From Phorcus lineatus (taxonomy: Eukaryota > Mollusca > Gastropoda > Trochida > Trochidae), in NCBI GenBank assembly GCA_921293015.1, contig OV121094.1, positions 40,298,054-40,362,053 on the forward strand: DNA of 64,000 bases, read 5' to 3'. Below, piece by piece: positions 13,107 through 25,424 of the stretch. The notes beneath the pieces were generated by a model that was not told the origin of the DNA, did not search any database, and saw only the letters and a program-made list of their open reading frames with translations. Within the stretch, counting starts at the first letter, position 1. Each line of letters starts with the position of its first letter. A program made the position numbers and the translations under genes.

Positions 13107-14300
13107 TTACTGCTGATAAAAGTTTATGAGATGATGATAAGCTGGCGGGATAAAGTATTCTTGATCTCTATTTAAAGAGGGATTAAGCCGTTTGATATTG
13201 ATCGCTTCAAGTGTTTTTCTAATCTTGTAATCTGGATGGTTGGCTTCTAGGATGCTGATGTTGTCCCAAAGGATGAGGTGGTCAGGGTGGGCTTGGGTGT
13301 GGTCTGATATGGCAGATCTTGAATCTTTCTTCTGAACAGAGGTTTGGTGTTCTTTAATTCTTAGTTGGAGGGGGCGGGACGTTTCACCAATGTAACTTTC
13401 CCCACATTCACAAGCTGATTCACAAGGAATGTGGTAGACGACGCCGGTGAGGTCTTCCTTCACGGTTGATGTTGGTTTACCATTGGCATGGAGTAGGTTC
13501 TGGATTGATTTACCCTTTTTGAAGACGACATCTATGTTGGCTTGTTTTTTAAGAAGGCGGCGGATGTGATGGCTGACGGCTCTGATGTATGGGAGGCTGA
13601 TGATGAATGGGGCTGACTGCTGGCGGGGCTGTTTCTCTGGAGGGTTGAGGGTTGTGTTGATAACTTCGTCGACTAATCTTGGGAGGTATTGGTTGTAGTT
13701 GGTGAATACGTTGCGGAGGTGGTTTGTTTCGGCTCTAAGGGCTTCGTTGGTGGAGCAGATGTTCTTGGCTCTTCTTGTTAGGGTTGATATGACACCTTTC
13801 TTTACTTGCAGGGGGTGGTTGGAGGTGTAGTGGAGGTACTGGTCTGTGTGGGTCGACTTCCTGTAGACGGTGGTGACAAGTTGGTTATTGTTTCTGGCTA
13901 CTAATACATCAAGGAATGGTAATTTGTTGTTTAGTTCTTCTTCCATCGTGAATTTCATGCGGGGATGTAGGGATTTGAGGTGGTCTAGCAGTTCGTTTGG
14001 GTCATCAGATGGGTCGATCATGACAAAGGTGTCATCAACCTTCCTGAACTAGCATAATGGTTTGAAGGGGGCTATCTGCAGGGCATTGTCTTCCAGATCT
14101 GTCATGTAAATTTCTGTGATGATGGGGGAGAGCGGGGAACCCATGGGGAGGCTATGGGTTTGCTTGAAAATATTGTCAGACCAGGTGAAGTAGGTGGAGC
14201 TGATGCAGGAGTTGATGAGGCGGATGATGCTGTCTACGGTGAGGTGGGTGTCGAGAGTGGGATGGATGTCTTGGAGTCTTCTTTTGATTATTGCAAGGGC
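13107..14300 (-). pseudogene. Penelope-like reverse transcriptase / GIY-YIG endonuclease, truncated and interrupted
   Basis: A 398-codon frame (stop included) is broken by one TAG at 14,049-14,051, where the flanking sequence (PLC-stop-FRKVDDTF) suggests a tryptophan codon was lost. Upstream of the stop the reverse transcriptase motif LPMGSPLSP is visible. Just downstream is VDD, the catalytic aspartate pair, preceded by K where many relatives have Y. After the thumb region comes a GIY-YIG-like endonuclease domain (GVVYHIPC, a cysteine-rich insert, then YIGETSR and RIKEHQ). In Penelope-like elements this combination copies RNA at a nicked target site. The N-terminal half of the reverse transcriptase is missing. 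The 5' extension of the open frame to 14,363 is flanking DNA. This copy cannot encode an active protein. Confidence 0.88.
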
Positions 14301-17030
14301 AAAACTCCATGTATAGTAACAAAAACAATGTCTTATAAAGGTTGATTTAAAAGTGGCTCTCATTGGGTGAAGTGTGTTAAATTATTACATTGAAGATCTA
14401 GTTGATTCTTCATCATTGTCAATACAAGTTTTCACAACATTTCCCATCACATCAACCTCAATAGTGGCAAAAGGTATAAACGCTTACTCCATGACCATAA
14501 GTTAATAAAACCTATCCCTGTACCCATTATCTTTTCATGTAATGATTGTCAATAATTTATCTTACCCTCAACATGTTTTAGGCCATTGATTACCCTTTAC
14601 CTAGACATTTTTGTGATGAAAGTGCATTGATTTTTTTCAATTAGGTTTAGTGTAAATAGTTAAGAGCGTTTGATGACTCCGCCAGAGTGACGCCTCTGTT
14701 TAGATAATCATGTCTGGAGTATTGCAACAACTGTTTTCCCGAACAAAGGAAATTATTTTTAGCTTTGGGATTGCTTCAAACATGTTTCATTGCTCTTTGA
14801 CCTTATTTTAAGTAATAATCTCTCTTACACGGGCTGAACAAGAATTGAAATGTTGTTTTGAAAGAAATTATTGTGAAAAAAATGCTGTTATTTTCAACTT
14901 ATGCCTTGTGCAAATGTTTAGTTTGGCACAATATACAAAATTGAATTTACATCTTATAAACGAGCGACATGTCTACTCACTCATTGCAGTAAATCATTGA
15001 ATGACTAATACATAACATCGGTTAAATAAAATATAATAGTGGCCACGTTTTATGACATGTACATTTGACATCAGATTTAATACACATGTATAGCGCGTAT
15101 GATGAGATTAGTCAAGATGTTTTAAAAGAATGTGCAATGAATCCATGCTTACTCGTATTTATTTAGGGCTGTGATCAAGCCTCCTACATTGAGAAGCTAA
15201 ACCATTCAGTAGCTTTACCGTAAAGGTACTGAATTCCGTTTCCGATTTCCGTAACTGTTAACGTCTAACGTCCTTTCATTGTGAGAAATATGTATGTTGA
15301 ACCATTGATATTATCAAAAAAGAAATTTTAACAAATCGAAAATCGAATTACCAAAATGACTATAGTACCATATCAATGGGAATTGCATTGTTAAAACAGG
15401 CATATGAATCGCTTTTTATCTTTGGTAATATTCTTGGAATGCTTGGCAGGTGACATGGAGCTTCACAGTCTTTCTTCATCAAATTAAGAACATCTTTATT
15501 ACGTCCAAATGTTCATCTGAATATATTCAAGGTTTTACATATTGGTAGATGGGGTCAGAGCGCACAGCCACTTAATTGTGTTGACACTGATGCATCTCTT
15601 CAGCTCCTTAGAGTCCAGTAGAGTTATTCTGAATGTCTGGGAAATGTCCGAGTGTTTAATCTGAACTGACATTACCACAACATTCATAGTGTGATACTGT
15701 ACCTTTTCCTCAATTTACATTTGTAGTGTGCTGATGCACCTTTAAGTCTTTTTAATCGATATCTTTTATATCAATATATTTTTAAATGGTATTAAGGGTA
15801 ACATTCAACCGAACATCTTTTGCTCAGGAAACCAAGATAACAAAAATACATCTATTCATATAAATTAAGTCTTATGTACCAATAGAGCAATAACATAGAG
15901 CAACCCATACTGTGTCTTGGTTTTATCCTGGATAGTTGGTGATATAAGGTAATACCCCTCACATTTACAGAACAAATCTGCACGCAAGAAATACATTGCC
16001 TTGCCATGCATTGTTCACGTTTCAAATGGTATTTATGAGGGCCTTTGTAAATGAGAAAATGCAAATGTTCTTTCATACTAGTGGACAATGGTCACAAGAT
16101 GGAAATTGGATTTGGACATTGTTCTGTTTCCTTTTTAATTACACTGAGACATAATATGGAACGTTAATGAGAATGATCATTAGTCCTTTAACAAAAGACC
16201 TTGGTCATTGGTTTCGGACACTCCAATTCCACGTGAAGAAATTATCAGTCTTGACACTATCGTGTCAATGCTTACTAAGCCAACCTATGCTAATTGTGCT
16301 CAGAAATTGTAGAAAGAAATGAAATATATTATATGTACAACATTTAGGTATTTGATTTAGGTCCATGTGAAAAAAGGCTGAAAACATTGTCTTGACCGTT
16401 CTGAAACAACATCTGTTGTATCTTATTTCAACATGGTTGGTTGGTAAAGGATGTTTTTTCTTTTCACTTCAAGTTGTCTTGGCAACAGAGTTGTAGGCAA
16501 GAGATTGATTGAATGTATTTACAAACGCTTGATTTAACAATCGCAGTTAAACACCGTAACATTTTCGATTTACTTCTGAAGTTAACATTATACAATGCAT
16601 CAAAATCGTTCGAGGACAGATTCCCATCTCAATTAAATTTCTGTTAAGAAATCCCTCAAATGTTCCTTCAATACGTGAGCAGCTTCCTAAATATCAATCA
16701 GTTATTAATTCCACTTCAGTTGCAATAATAAATACCAACAGCGTATTATATAAGTTGATTATGAGAGAACATTTTTATATATTTGTGCACATTTCATTAA
16801 ACAGTTTATATTGTTATTGTCATACATTAATGAATGCTTGAATTGTAAATCTTATTCAATGATGTGATACACATCTTTTTTAAAAAAACCTGCAGGTGTG
16901 CAATATGCAGCTATCTTAAACTGACAAGAGTTTGAAAATCGTTCGGCAATATTTATGTATATTTGGTCCAAATATGATATAGGGCAAGTATTTTGTAGAA
17001 GTTTTAAGAATTAAATACTGTCTATTTCCA

Positions 17031-19499
17031 ATCTTTTATTAAGGAAATATATATTTACCTTAATATCATCATCAAAATATAGTGTCATGACATCGGGAAC
17101 ATCAAAAGGAGTCATACTGGTGACGCAAGGAAATCCTCTGCAATTTTCAGTAATCCTAGTATAGTCAAGATGCATTCGTCTCAATATATGTCACATGACA
17201 GTGTTAGATAATCAACGAAAATTGAGGGAAATGTGGATATGTAAATAGAAGCCAGTAGATTCAGAAGTGTTATTCCGTTATGTTACTATTTTTATTTATC
17301 TACAATAAAAGCAGACACCAGATCCTCCAACAACAGATTCTACTTGACAGACAGGTCTTACTTTGTGCTATTAGATTATATTTATCTGAGAGCTTCTCAC
17401 AGATCCCTTGCTTGTATTTTCTGACTTTCCTTCATTGAATATTGTACATAACACAGTTCGACATAACTATACAGTGCTCATAAAATACGGTACTCATAAC
17501 TTGCATCTCACTTAAACCATTACCTCTTTGCTGCTTATAATGAACATAATTCAATACAGTCGATTGGCTTTTCAGATTTGTGGTCAGGTAATCCAATACA
17601 TTATCCAAGTAAGGAACATATTTCAGTTTTACTTTTTCAATCGATTACAAGGAGAGAGGTGAATGTTACAACCACCAATGATCTGAAAGTTTGAAAGAGT
17701 ACCTTGACAACAAATATCTAACAACATTTCCCATCTAGTGCAATGAAGTTATCCATGTAGGAAACAGTAATGGGAAGCACTTAGTAACTGATATGAATGA
17801 AATGAAATCATTCTAACTGAGGTACCCAGCTGCATGTGAAATCAATGCATCATCAGTTACAACTTTGATAATCAGTTAAAAAGTAATGTATTAGGCGCGT
17901 TGATTCCTGTCTTCGAGTTTCACACGTTTCTTATGTGCATTATCCCTTTATGCCTATCAAAATGCCCATAAACATATTTTGTGAATAATTCCTGAACTTG
18001 TCTACAAGTGACAAGTTGTGAATGATAGATAATGATATTTGCTGAGAGTCTGAGGAATCTAAGGGACTGTAATATACTAATATTCTGTACTCATCCCCTG
18101 CATTGGGAGATTGCATAATGATAGTAATATTTGTGCCATGTGCCACTAATATAACAATTTATAAATCCCCTAAAAACTGTTTGCTCTCAGCAAAGATGAA
18201 CTGAGGGGAACACAATGAAGCAAATTATTTCTATGTCAGAAGGGGGTTCAACGTACTGTTAGCAAAATTTCAGCTAATCGGCACATGCAATAAGATAATG
18301 GATACATTTTATAATACATTGAATAATGCTCTACATTTCAACCCCGACACTAGGCTTTCGCCAACTAAAATGACGTTTGGTCCAACAGTTCTAGAGCGAG
18401 GATGTGCAAAATGGTTAAATGATATTGTCATTGTCACCAATTTTATAAAAAAAAGCTTAGTTTTAAAAGACTTTGTGGGTACAGTCCTCGAATATCAAAT
18501 GCCACCACTTACGAACATATCTGGTGAAACATCTCTATAATTGGTAAGGTTTGACGGTAACAATAGGGCGGCAGGTAATTGTAAAAGGACCAAAGTCAAG
18601 GGTATTGCAGTCATCTGTCCAATTCATCAACAGAACATCTCACCAAAATGAAGACAAGAAATTCAATGCGAAAGTCGACACCGTTTTAGGCCTGCAAAAG
18701 TGATTAAAGTGTTGAAATGAACTTAAGAATAAAGCAAAGCTTATGATAGACTCGTGTCAACATTATATCAAATTCAGGTCATCTCCAAACAGACGACTGG
18801 TATAGTGGTTAGTAGGATTCCAAAATCATTAACGGTTCCCAATCCTTTATCTCTATTGGTCATGCGATATTTTCCTCAGAAGCTTCGTAAACCTCACACC
18901 CGTTTACAGTGTCTCATTTGCGAATCATTATCTAATCCAACTGACAAATTAAAACTGAAATATCAGTAGGACTTGATCTCATTGGATCATCCAGTCCAGG
19001 TCCATTTACCTACATTGTAGATATATCAGGTAGATGATTAACTCGCTTATTTGATACATTGAGTCACAACAGACAGGTGTTTGACTTTCAACATTTCCTT
19101 ATTTGGGCAAAATAAATGTTATGGAAAATCAATTATGACGGAGACATGATCGATATTGAATCAACATATTCATAGTTCGCTTCTGAAAGATCATTAGCGG
19201 GTCAGACGGGAACAATAACCTGTGTTAGAAGGGATCAGATGTGATGTATGTTGTTGATAGAATACTGGCGAGGACAATGTCTTGATATGTTCATGCAAGC
19301 TTTTAATACTTTCCATTTCTAGATTGACATTATTCAGTCGCACAGTAAACACTTAAAACCTGTAAAATAGGATGAAACTGCACACCTGTTTGGACCTTTT
19401 AATGTCATGTTCATCAAATTAAGTGAAAAAGAGACCTTATTCGAAAGTGACCATTGACAAAGAGCTATTTTGTTTCTCCAAAACCTAGCTGTTCAAAAG
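17031..19499. other. Non-coding stretch, no recognised gene
   Basis: AT-rich. A frame at 18,298-18,540 (plus) contains a loose retroviral-integrase-like phrase (LSPTKMTFG) but nothing around it supports an integrase. Frames at 17,940-18,146 and 18,754-18,969 are not recognised. A very old retroelement relic around 18.2-18.6 kb is possible but not shown. Confidence 0.45.
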
Positions 19500-19899
19500 T
19501 CTCTCTGATATTGTAAATCATGTTATTGATGTACAACAGAAATCTGAGTATTGAAGTTTGAGTTCAAGACCCTTTTTGGAGTAATGGACTTTATATAATG
19601 GGCTTTGAATTTATCATAGACAAAATATGGGCTAAAAGAGCCTATTGTTTCATAAAGAATGAAAGTATTATACAAGACCTTGTTTATTTCAACAGCATCA
19701 TAGTATGATGTAAACACATAATGTAAAATTTTATTTCAAATTTTGGTAAAAATGAAGAATATCTAGACAATGTCATTGCTTTTGGAATGCTAGTTTGTTC
19801 ATTTCATGTTCAATATCAGCACAACCATAAATTATCCTATATTTATATATAGAATGTTTACCAAGTGTGAAGATGAACTGACAGCTTTGCAAAAATGTA

Positions 19900-20230
19900 A
19901 ACTTTCAATACATTTTTATCATTAATTCAATCATTCAAAACTCTGATAAGGGGTATAGGAACACTAACATTCTTGGAATGAAATAAGACATGTCTAAAAC
20001 CATTTTAACCTTTTTACGTTGTGACGTCTCTAAGCTTCGGTTTACCGTATAACAAATCTGAATTATAATTCCCAAATAGAGCTTGACAGATTGATTGTGG
20101 ATTGATCCACAGGAATCTAAGTTTGTGCATAAAAAATGCATTGACATCTGCTTTGTCTTATCGTTTTTCTTAAGCTCTCTCTCCCTGATTATCGAATTTG
20201 AAAAAAACCCCAAACATTTTCCTTCATACC
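19900..20230 (+). repeat. Repeated block F, copy 1
   Basis: Diverged same-orientation match to about 32,170-32,450. Shared landmarks are CTCTGATAAGGGGTATAGGA against CTCTAACAGGGTTGTAGGA, and AGATTGATTGTGGATTGATC against AGATTGATTTTGGATTGATC. The minus frame 19,935-20,258 and its partner 32,244-32,453 share a short similar string in translation, but indels break the frame outside it, so coding is doubtful. Confidence 0.55.
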
Positions 20231-20259
20231 ATGCTAAAGTTATCTGTTTTGAGAGCATT

Positions 20260-22240
20260 TTTCATTAATCAGTGCGAGTTATTTACAATTGACTAATAAG
20301 ATTATATCACATGGCTCAGTGGTTATTTGTATGTCTTATGGTGCATCTTCTTCTTTTGGTCGAATGGTCTTTTAATAAATGAATACATGAATATCTAACA
20401 TATTGAATTCCAGTGGACGGCCTATGTTTTATGTAAAAGGAAACATAAAATCTTAATATAGACAACACTTATTTTATTTAATTTTTTTTTATTCATTTCA
20501 ATGATGAAAAGTCACACTTACTAGGAAACAAATATCAATGAAATTTATTACAAATGGAATCATATGGCCTAAACATATTTTAAAGGACTGGGAACAAATT
20601 ACCTTACTATCCCTCTATCCATATCTTTCTAGAATGTATAAAATTGATATACATGGCAAAAGGAGTTATCGTTAAAAAGAACAAGGACAGAACATAATAA
20701 GAACAGAGCAGAACATCAATATGCTAATGAAAATTTTAAATTTTATTGATTTAAGTTTGCGCTAAATTAAATAGCCTTTATTTTGACATAATCATAGGTC
20801 TGACCTTCCTCAAGTAAAAGTTAAGATCCATTTAAGGTGCTTAAATAATGACATTAACTTTTCTTTTTTGTTGTTATACAATGTACACTGTAACATATTG
20901 CGATAAGCGTTCCAACATCATAACCGCATGAACAGTTAGAAGTTGTTCTAATTCCTACCTGATATAAATTATAATTCAAAGAGCTGATTATATCTTAATT
21001 CAAACTTCTCTTGCCCGATTAAAACTATCGTGGTGTGTATTCCTACTGTTAAGTTATGCATGACTGAAAATGTGAAACTGTTATTGTCTGACGGGATTTG
21101 GCAGTTAAAACATTCTACTAAAACACCGTTGATTAAAAGAAAAAAATCCAATTAATGTTTAAGTTTTGAAAAAGAAATATATACGTTTGAAAGTTATTTA
21201 AATTAAGATTGTTAAAAAGTGTTAAAAATACATCTTTTTACGCACCAGCAACTTTTACATACAGCAGAGAGCGAGATAGGGCAGAGGAATCCCGCCAGGG
21301 GCTCGGCAACTTTGTATGTTGTAGTGAAGTGTTCTACATGCAGTAAGATTTAGGTGAAATGCTTAATGAATTTCAGATCAGTATCAACAAAGGTTTTGTA
21401 TATCCAGCCGAATGTTCACAAGTTTCATTGCAATGCATAAGTAAAATAATCTTCAAAGCGGCGTTTAACCCGAAATAACCCCCACCTCACCTTCAGATAA
21501 AGCAAATCATGAACTTCTTCTATGTAATATAGAAATTCTTAAAGCACATTTCCATTAAGTTTCGTTTTAGATGATTCGGTGTTTTTGTAATGATTTTGAA
21601 AAGCAACAGAGAAGTCTGCCAAAGTAAAAAGATGTAGAACAGCGAAAAGAGAAGCTAAAGGTGACAGGAACTAAGTTACTGATCTCAGGGGAACTATTGA
21701 AATGAGTGACTGTCTGAGTAATCTATTACTTAAATGTCATGGAAATCAACATTAATACTTCAGACATTGTATTATGACGAGGGACAAAAAACAAGATGCC
21801 GTTTTGATTAAGCTTAACGCTACTTTTCATATCTCAAAACATTTATTGGAGCCATATTTTGTATTTGTATCATCTTTGTTTCAAACAAAATATTTTTGTG
21901 AACGAAATACATTGTTATAGTTATTAATTGAAACTAATCTTTTTATAATTATTTTTGGATTATGTATAAATATAACGAAGGGATTCTCTATGCAGTACAT
22001 GAAGCATTAATGATCAGATGGCTGAATGTCAATTAACGTTATTTGAGTCCTCATCCAAGCGGGCAAGGGTATGCAGAGTATGGGATTTGCATAGTGGTTA
22101 TTGTCTTGATTTAACTTGCAATTTAACTAGATGACAGAAGTTCTTTACTCCCGTGTTCAGATGCAAAAGTTTGAATATCATTTGAGTGACTAACATGGAT
22201 AACTTTGGAACAACATACAGTAGTCACACGGAAGTAAAAG
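20260..22240. other. Non-coding stretch with one exon-like island
   Basis: AT-rich sequence without recognised genes, apart from the small GC-richer candidate exon at 21,249-21,342. A tRNA A-box-like string (TGGCTCAGTGG, about 20,313-20,323) occurs without a convincing B box and is not called as a tRNA. Confidence 0.45.
21249..21342 (+). other. Possible short exon (unrecognised)
   Basis: A 94-bp GC-richer island is bounded by an acceptor-like sequence (a T-rich run ending CGCACCAG at 21,248) and a donor-like ATGCA|GTAAGA at 21,343. One plus-strand frame is open from about 21,216 through the island to a TAG shortly after the donor, and has no ATG. The minus strand also has an open frame over the same bases. 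No family is recognised. It may equally be part of a dispersed repeat. Confidence 0.22.
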
Positions 22241-22252
22241 ATAGGAAATGAG

Positions 22253-22412
22253 TTATATAGACGATACTAAACGACCTTCCATTTAATACTATTTATATTA
22301 AACGAGTTAATGATTAAGAATAAAACGAGCGAAAACGAGTTTGATACCAAATCATTAACGAGTTTAATACAACTAGTATTAAATGGAAGGGACTTTACTA
22401 TTCTGTCTATTA
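22253..22412. repeat. Foldback (long inverted repeat) element
   Basis: Two arms of about 60 bp (22,256-22,315 and 22,349-22,410) are reverse complements with scattered mismatches. Examples are CCTTCCATTTAATACTA on the left against TAGTATTAAATGGAAGG on the right, and ACGAGTTAATGATT against AATCATTAACGAGT. The short loop contains repeats of AAAACGAG. It is likely a small foldback transposon or MITE. Confidence 0.75.
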
Positions 22413-22919
22413 CTAGACCTCAGTAATCAAGCAAACTTGTCGAAAGTGTGTTAAAGGAAACATTTATGTGACTTGGCTGCCATTGTGACGGCAGTGATAA
22501 CAGTGTGAAGTCACAACCACGCACTATTGTGACGTCATACTTGGAGCGGTATTACACTAGTTTAATATTGCCATATAAATATCACACTGCGGTATCTTAC
22601 ACGGGCAAGTAATAAAATGTGTGTCTTCTATTTTGTTTGATTCATTAGATAACTTGTAACGATGCATGAAGTTTATTATATGTCATTTAAAACTATGTCC
22701 CTTTTTCCATTGTTTCTGTAACGGAAACCACACTGCTCTATCTTCCACTAAAAAATTATTCATTGATTGACCTACCAAATTAACAATCCTTAAAGTCGTA
22801 AAAAGTGATTTGAATAAAAAAAACTTTACTTTCTCAAATCAATAAATTTGAATTACGTATAACATTTCTTACGCTATTAAGGCTTTTACAAGTTGCATCT
22901 TAGAGCTTAAAATACTTTC

Positions 22920-24110
22920 TAAAAAGATTAAAAGTCCTTTCCTAAATAGCGAGTGGCACATCGAGAGTAAGAGTGAAAGTTTTTATGTGTTTATCTTATT
23001 ATCACTTGCCTCTTTCGCTAATCTCATCCTTTGCTAGGTTATAGAATGTTTTGAGTATATAAAGGTGTCACATTATGTAGACCAACTGAAAGCCAATGCA
23101 GCGGGGAAAAAGAAGTTTGTTGGGGTCAACAGAATTAAGTTATAAGAGTCTTTAAAATGACATGAGTATGCTTGCGGCAGCACAACACATGTGTACAGTC
23201 ACAATTCTACAAAACATCTGAAGTTATCGTATGCATTACTGTCTTTCCAAGTGATATTTGCCTCACTCATTTCTTGAAATAAAAGATAACATATGAAAAA
23301 TACCATTAATGTTTGTGTTATTTGATAATAAACTTGGAGAACAACATGGTTCAAAATTTGAATATCATACATATTGCAAAAACTGAGAAAACTCAAATTC
23401 TATTATCATCAATAATTTTTCATTTAATGATATTTCATGCAGCTTAGAACAGTAATCAACATTGGATTTAACTTTATCAGTTTGAAAGGGATCTTGTCAA
23501 TGTTGACTAAGATACTAAAATACTGATTCTGCATTCATGCAGATTTTGGTTTTAACATAAAAAAAATCATCCAAATTCGAGAATTACGGTTTAATAATCC
23601 CAATTAGATTCTTGAAATAAATTTCAAGCTTTTCAGACTTTTTCTTACCCAAGCCAAATCTAGGAATGTTTACGGTAATGTTGGACAATTAAGTTGTACA
23701 GGCGACTTGTGTGTTGTATTCATGCGCGACGAAGAACTTTAAATTGACAATCTTAATTCGCGCAGTCAAACGTAATCCTAGCAGTTCAAAAATTGCTTAT
23801 GGAGCATCAAGCAAAACCATCTTATATAAACGAAACAGTGAAACAATACACATATAAACACTAAATTTTGCATGTTGACACGTGAATACTAGACTTACGG
23901 AAGGAATGTATAAAAAAAATTAAAATTCCAATAACCATTATGGAAACTTTTATACCCGGCATAGTGTGACCCTTTGTAAAACTCCTGTTTACTTGAGCAG
24001 TTGCGTAAGAAACAGTGTCTAAAGTAAGAATATACAAGATTAATATAGCTAAAAACGACGATAAAAAGATAGAAAATGATCCAGACAAGTTATATACTTA
24101 ATATAACTTT
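22920..24110 (+). repeat. Repeated block G, copy 1
   Basis: Tandem, same-strand diverged partner of 24,240-24,910. Matches include 23,164-23,250 with 24,433-24,515 (CAGCACAA, then TCTGAAGT and TTGCATTA-like words), 23,445-23,500 with 24,676-24,735 (AGAACAGTAATCAACA is identical), and 23,990-24,090 with 24,795-24,895 (GCGTAAGAAACASTGTCT, ATGATCCAGACA). The minus-strand frames inside do not share a reading frame across copies. Confidence 0.7.
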
Positions 24111-24239
24111 TACCTTCTATGAACAATAAACTTGAATCGAGTAAAATATCTCCTAAGCTTAAAAGGCTTCTACATCTTTCAGCAGAAGATTGAGTCAAAA
24201 AGACCTGAAAAACGATTGTCAGATCGATAGTTGGAGTGA

Positions 24240-24910
24240 GAGATTTTTGTGTTTTCATCTGCTTATGAATTACTTCTTTTGCTCATCTGGCCTTAGCTGG
24301 ACAATGACATAGAAATTGTATTTCCATTTCATGTTTTGAGGTATCACAATATGCAGACAATATGATAACCACAGCAGTTGCAGGGGACGAACACGAATAC
24401 CAAAGAAGAGGTATAACAAAATTTTAAAAGTCATGATCATGATTTCAGCAGCACAAGCCAAGGTGCAGTCCTAATTATAGCGAAAGTCTGAAGTCACCGT
24501 TTGCATTATTATCTTTGCCTAGTGTTTTTTCTTTCGTCGGTTACTTTGGAATTAGAAATAAAATATTACAAATGTAGATAATTTCAATTATTTCGGGATC
24601 AACTCAAAGAGCAGAATAGTTCAAAATGTAGCATAAACATTGAATAAACTGAGAGCATTCAGATTCCCTACAGCGTAGAACAGTAATCAACAATAGAGTT
24701 GTCTTAATCAGCTTGAAAGAGATTCATTGTATATTTAGAGCCTGAATTTAATATATATTATATGCGTGTTGATTTCGATCTTATTCGTGTTTATTTTAGC
24801 GGCTGCGTAAGAAACACTGTCTATAGTAAGAATTAATATGTTAGGACAATGTAGTTAAAAAGGAAAGTAGATAAAAGACAATGATCCAGACACAAACAGA
24901 CCCGCGGCAG
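24240..24910 (+). repeat. Repeated block G, copy 2
   Basis: Immediately follows copy 1. The offset between matching points falls from about 1,270 bp at the left to about 800 bp at the right, so this copy has lost some 400-500 bp internally relative to copy 1. No coding sequence recognised. Confidence 0.7.
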
Positions 24911-25424
24911 AATCTGTGTAATTAAACTTATCTTAATTTAGGTTAAACTTTTAAAATGTTTTGTGCCACTGAAACCAATTCATACAACCAAATACACTTC
25001 ATAACATATATCATTAGTAAGTTTCTTTTAGGAGCCAATTGACTATTTTAAATGTTTTACATATCAATTGTTGAATAGTTCGTTAGTGTTTGTATGTCTG
25101 TGATGTCATTGTAAATAGCCGCTCGTACATTTCTTGTGAAACGTCATGATCATTGTTTTAAAAAAATCAACAGGTTTAAGTACAATTTAAGAAATATTTT
25201 CTCATCAAAATAATTTATATCGTCTACCTGGCTATCGAGGTTATCTGGCAGTTTGCAATACATGAAAGAATAGTTGTTATGATAAAGTTATCGCATTTCT
25301 ACTGAAGCGATGTTTAAACATGCTGTATCACTACTGTTCCCCTAATGTTTTGTAACAATACTTCAAAAGTGGAACATTATCGGGATTACAACATGATCAA
25401 TATCATCGATACGTTGTGCTAACA

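Larger units (their letters stand above)
12800..14320 (-). mobile_element. 5'-truncated Penelope-like retroelement
   Basis: Minus-strand element consisting of the 3' part of a reverse transcriptase, a GIY-YIG endonuclease domain, and about 300 bp of 3' sequence with a small conserved hairpin. Homology to Penelope-like proteins begins abruptly near 14,300, inside the reverse transcriptase, so the 5' part was probably never copied. Such truncation is common for elements that insert by target-primed reverse transcription. The ends are approximate: no clear target duplication was identified. The element is absent from the duplicate block E1, so it inserted into E2 after that duplication or was lost from E1. 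Confidence 0.85.
11760..17030 (+). repeat. Duplicated block E, copy 2 (E2), interrupted by a retroelement
   Basis: Same-strand, diverged partner of 3,741-9,150. Between the matching anchors near 12,690 and 14,640 this copy is about 1.57 kb longer than E1 (4,780 to 5,155), which agrees with the length of the Penelope-like insertion described separately. The best preserved part is 16,055-16,085, where 23 consecutive bases (16,059-16,081) are identical to 8,279-8,301 and include the octamer ATGCAAAT. No conserved reading frame is seen. Confidence 0.75.

Noticed and set aside
18298-18969. Possible retroviral-type integrase fragment (LSPTKMTFG phrase)
   Set aside because: Only one short loose match, with no catalytic residues or neighbouring pol domains visible.
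20313-20380. tRNA-like sequence beginning TGGCTCAGTGG
   Set aside because: No convincing B box and no cloverleaf pairing.
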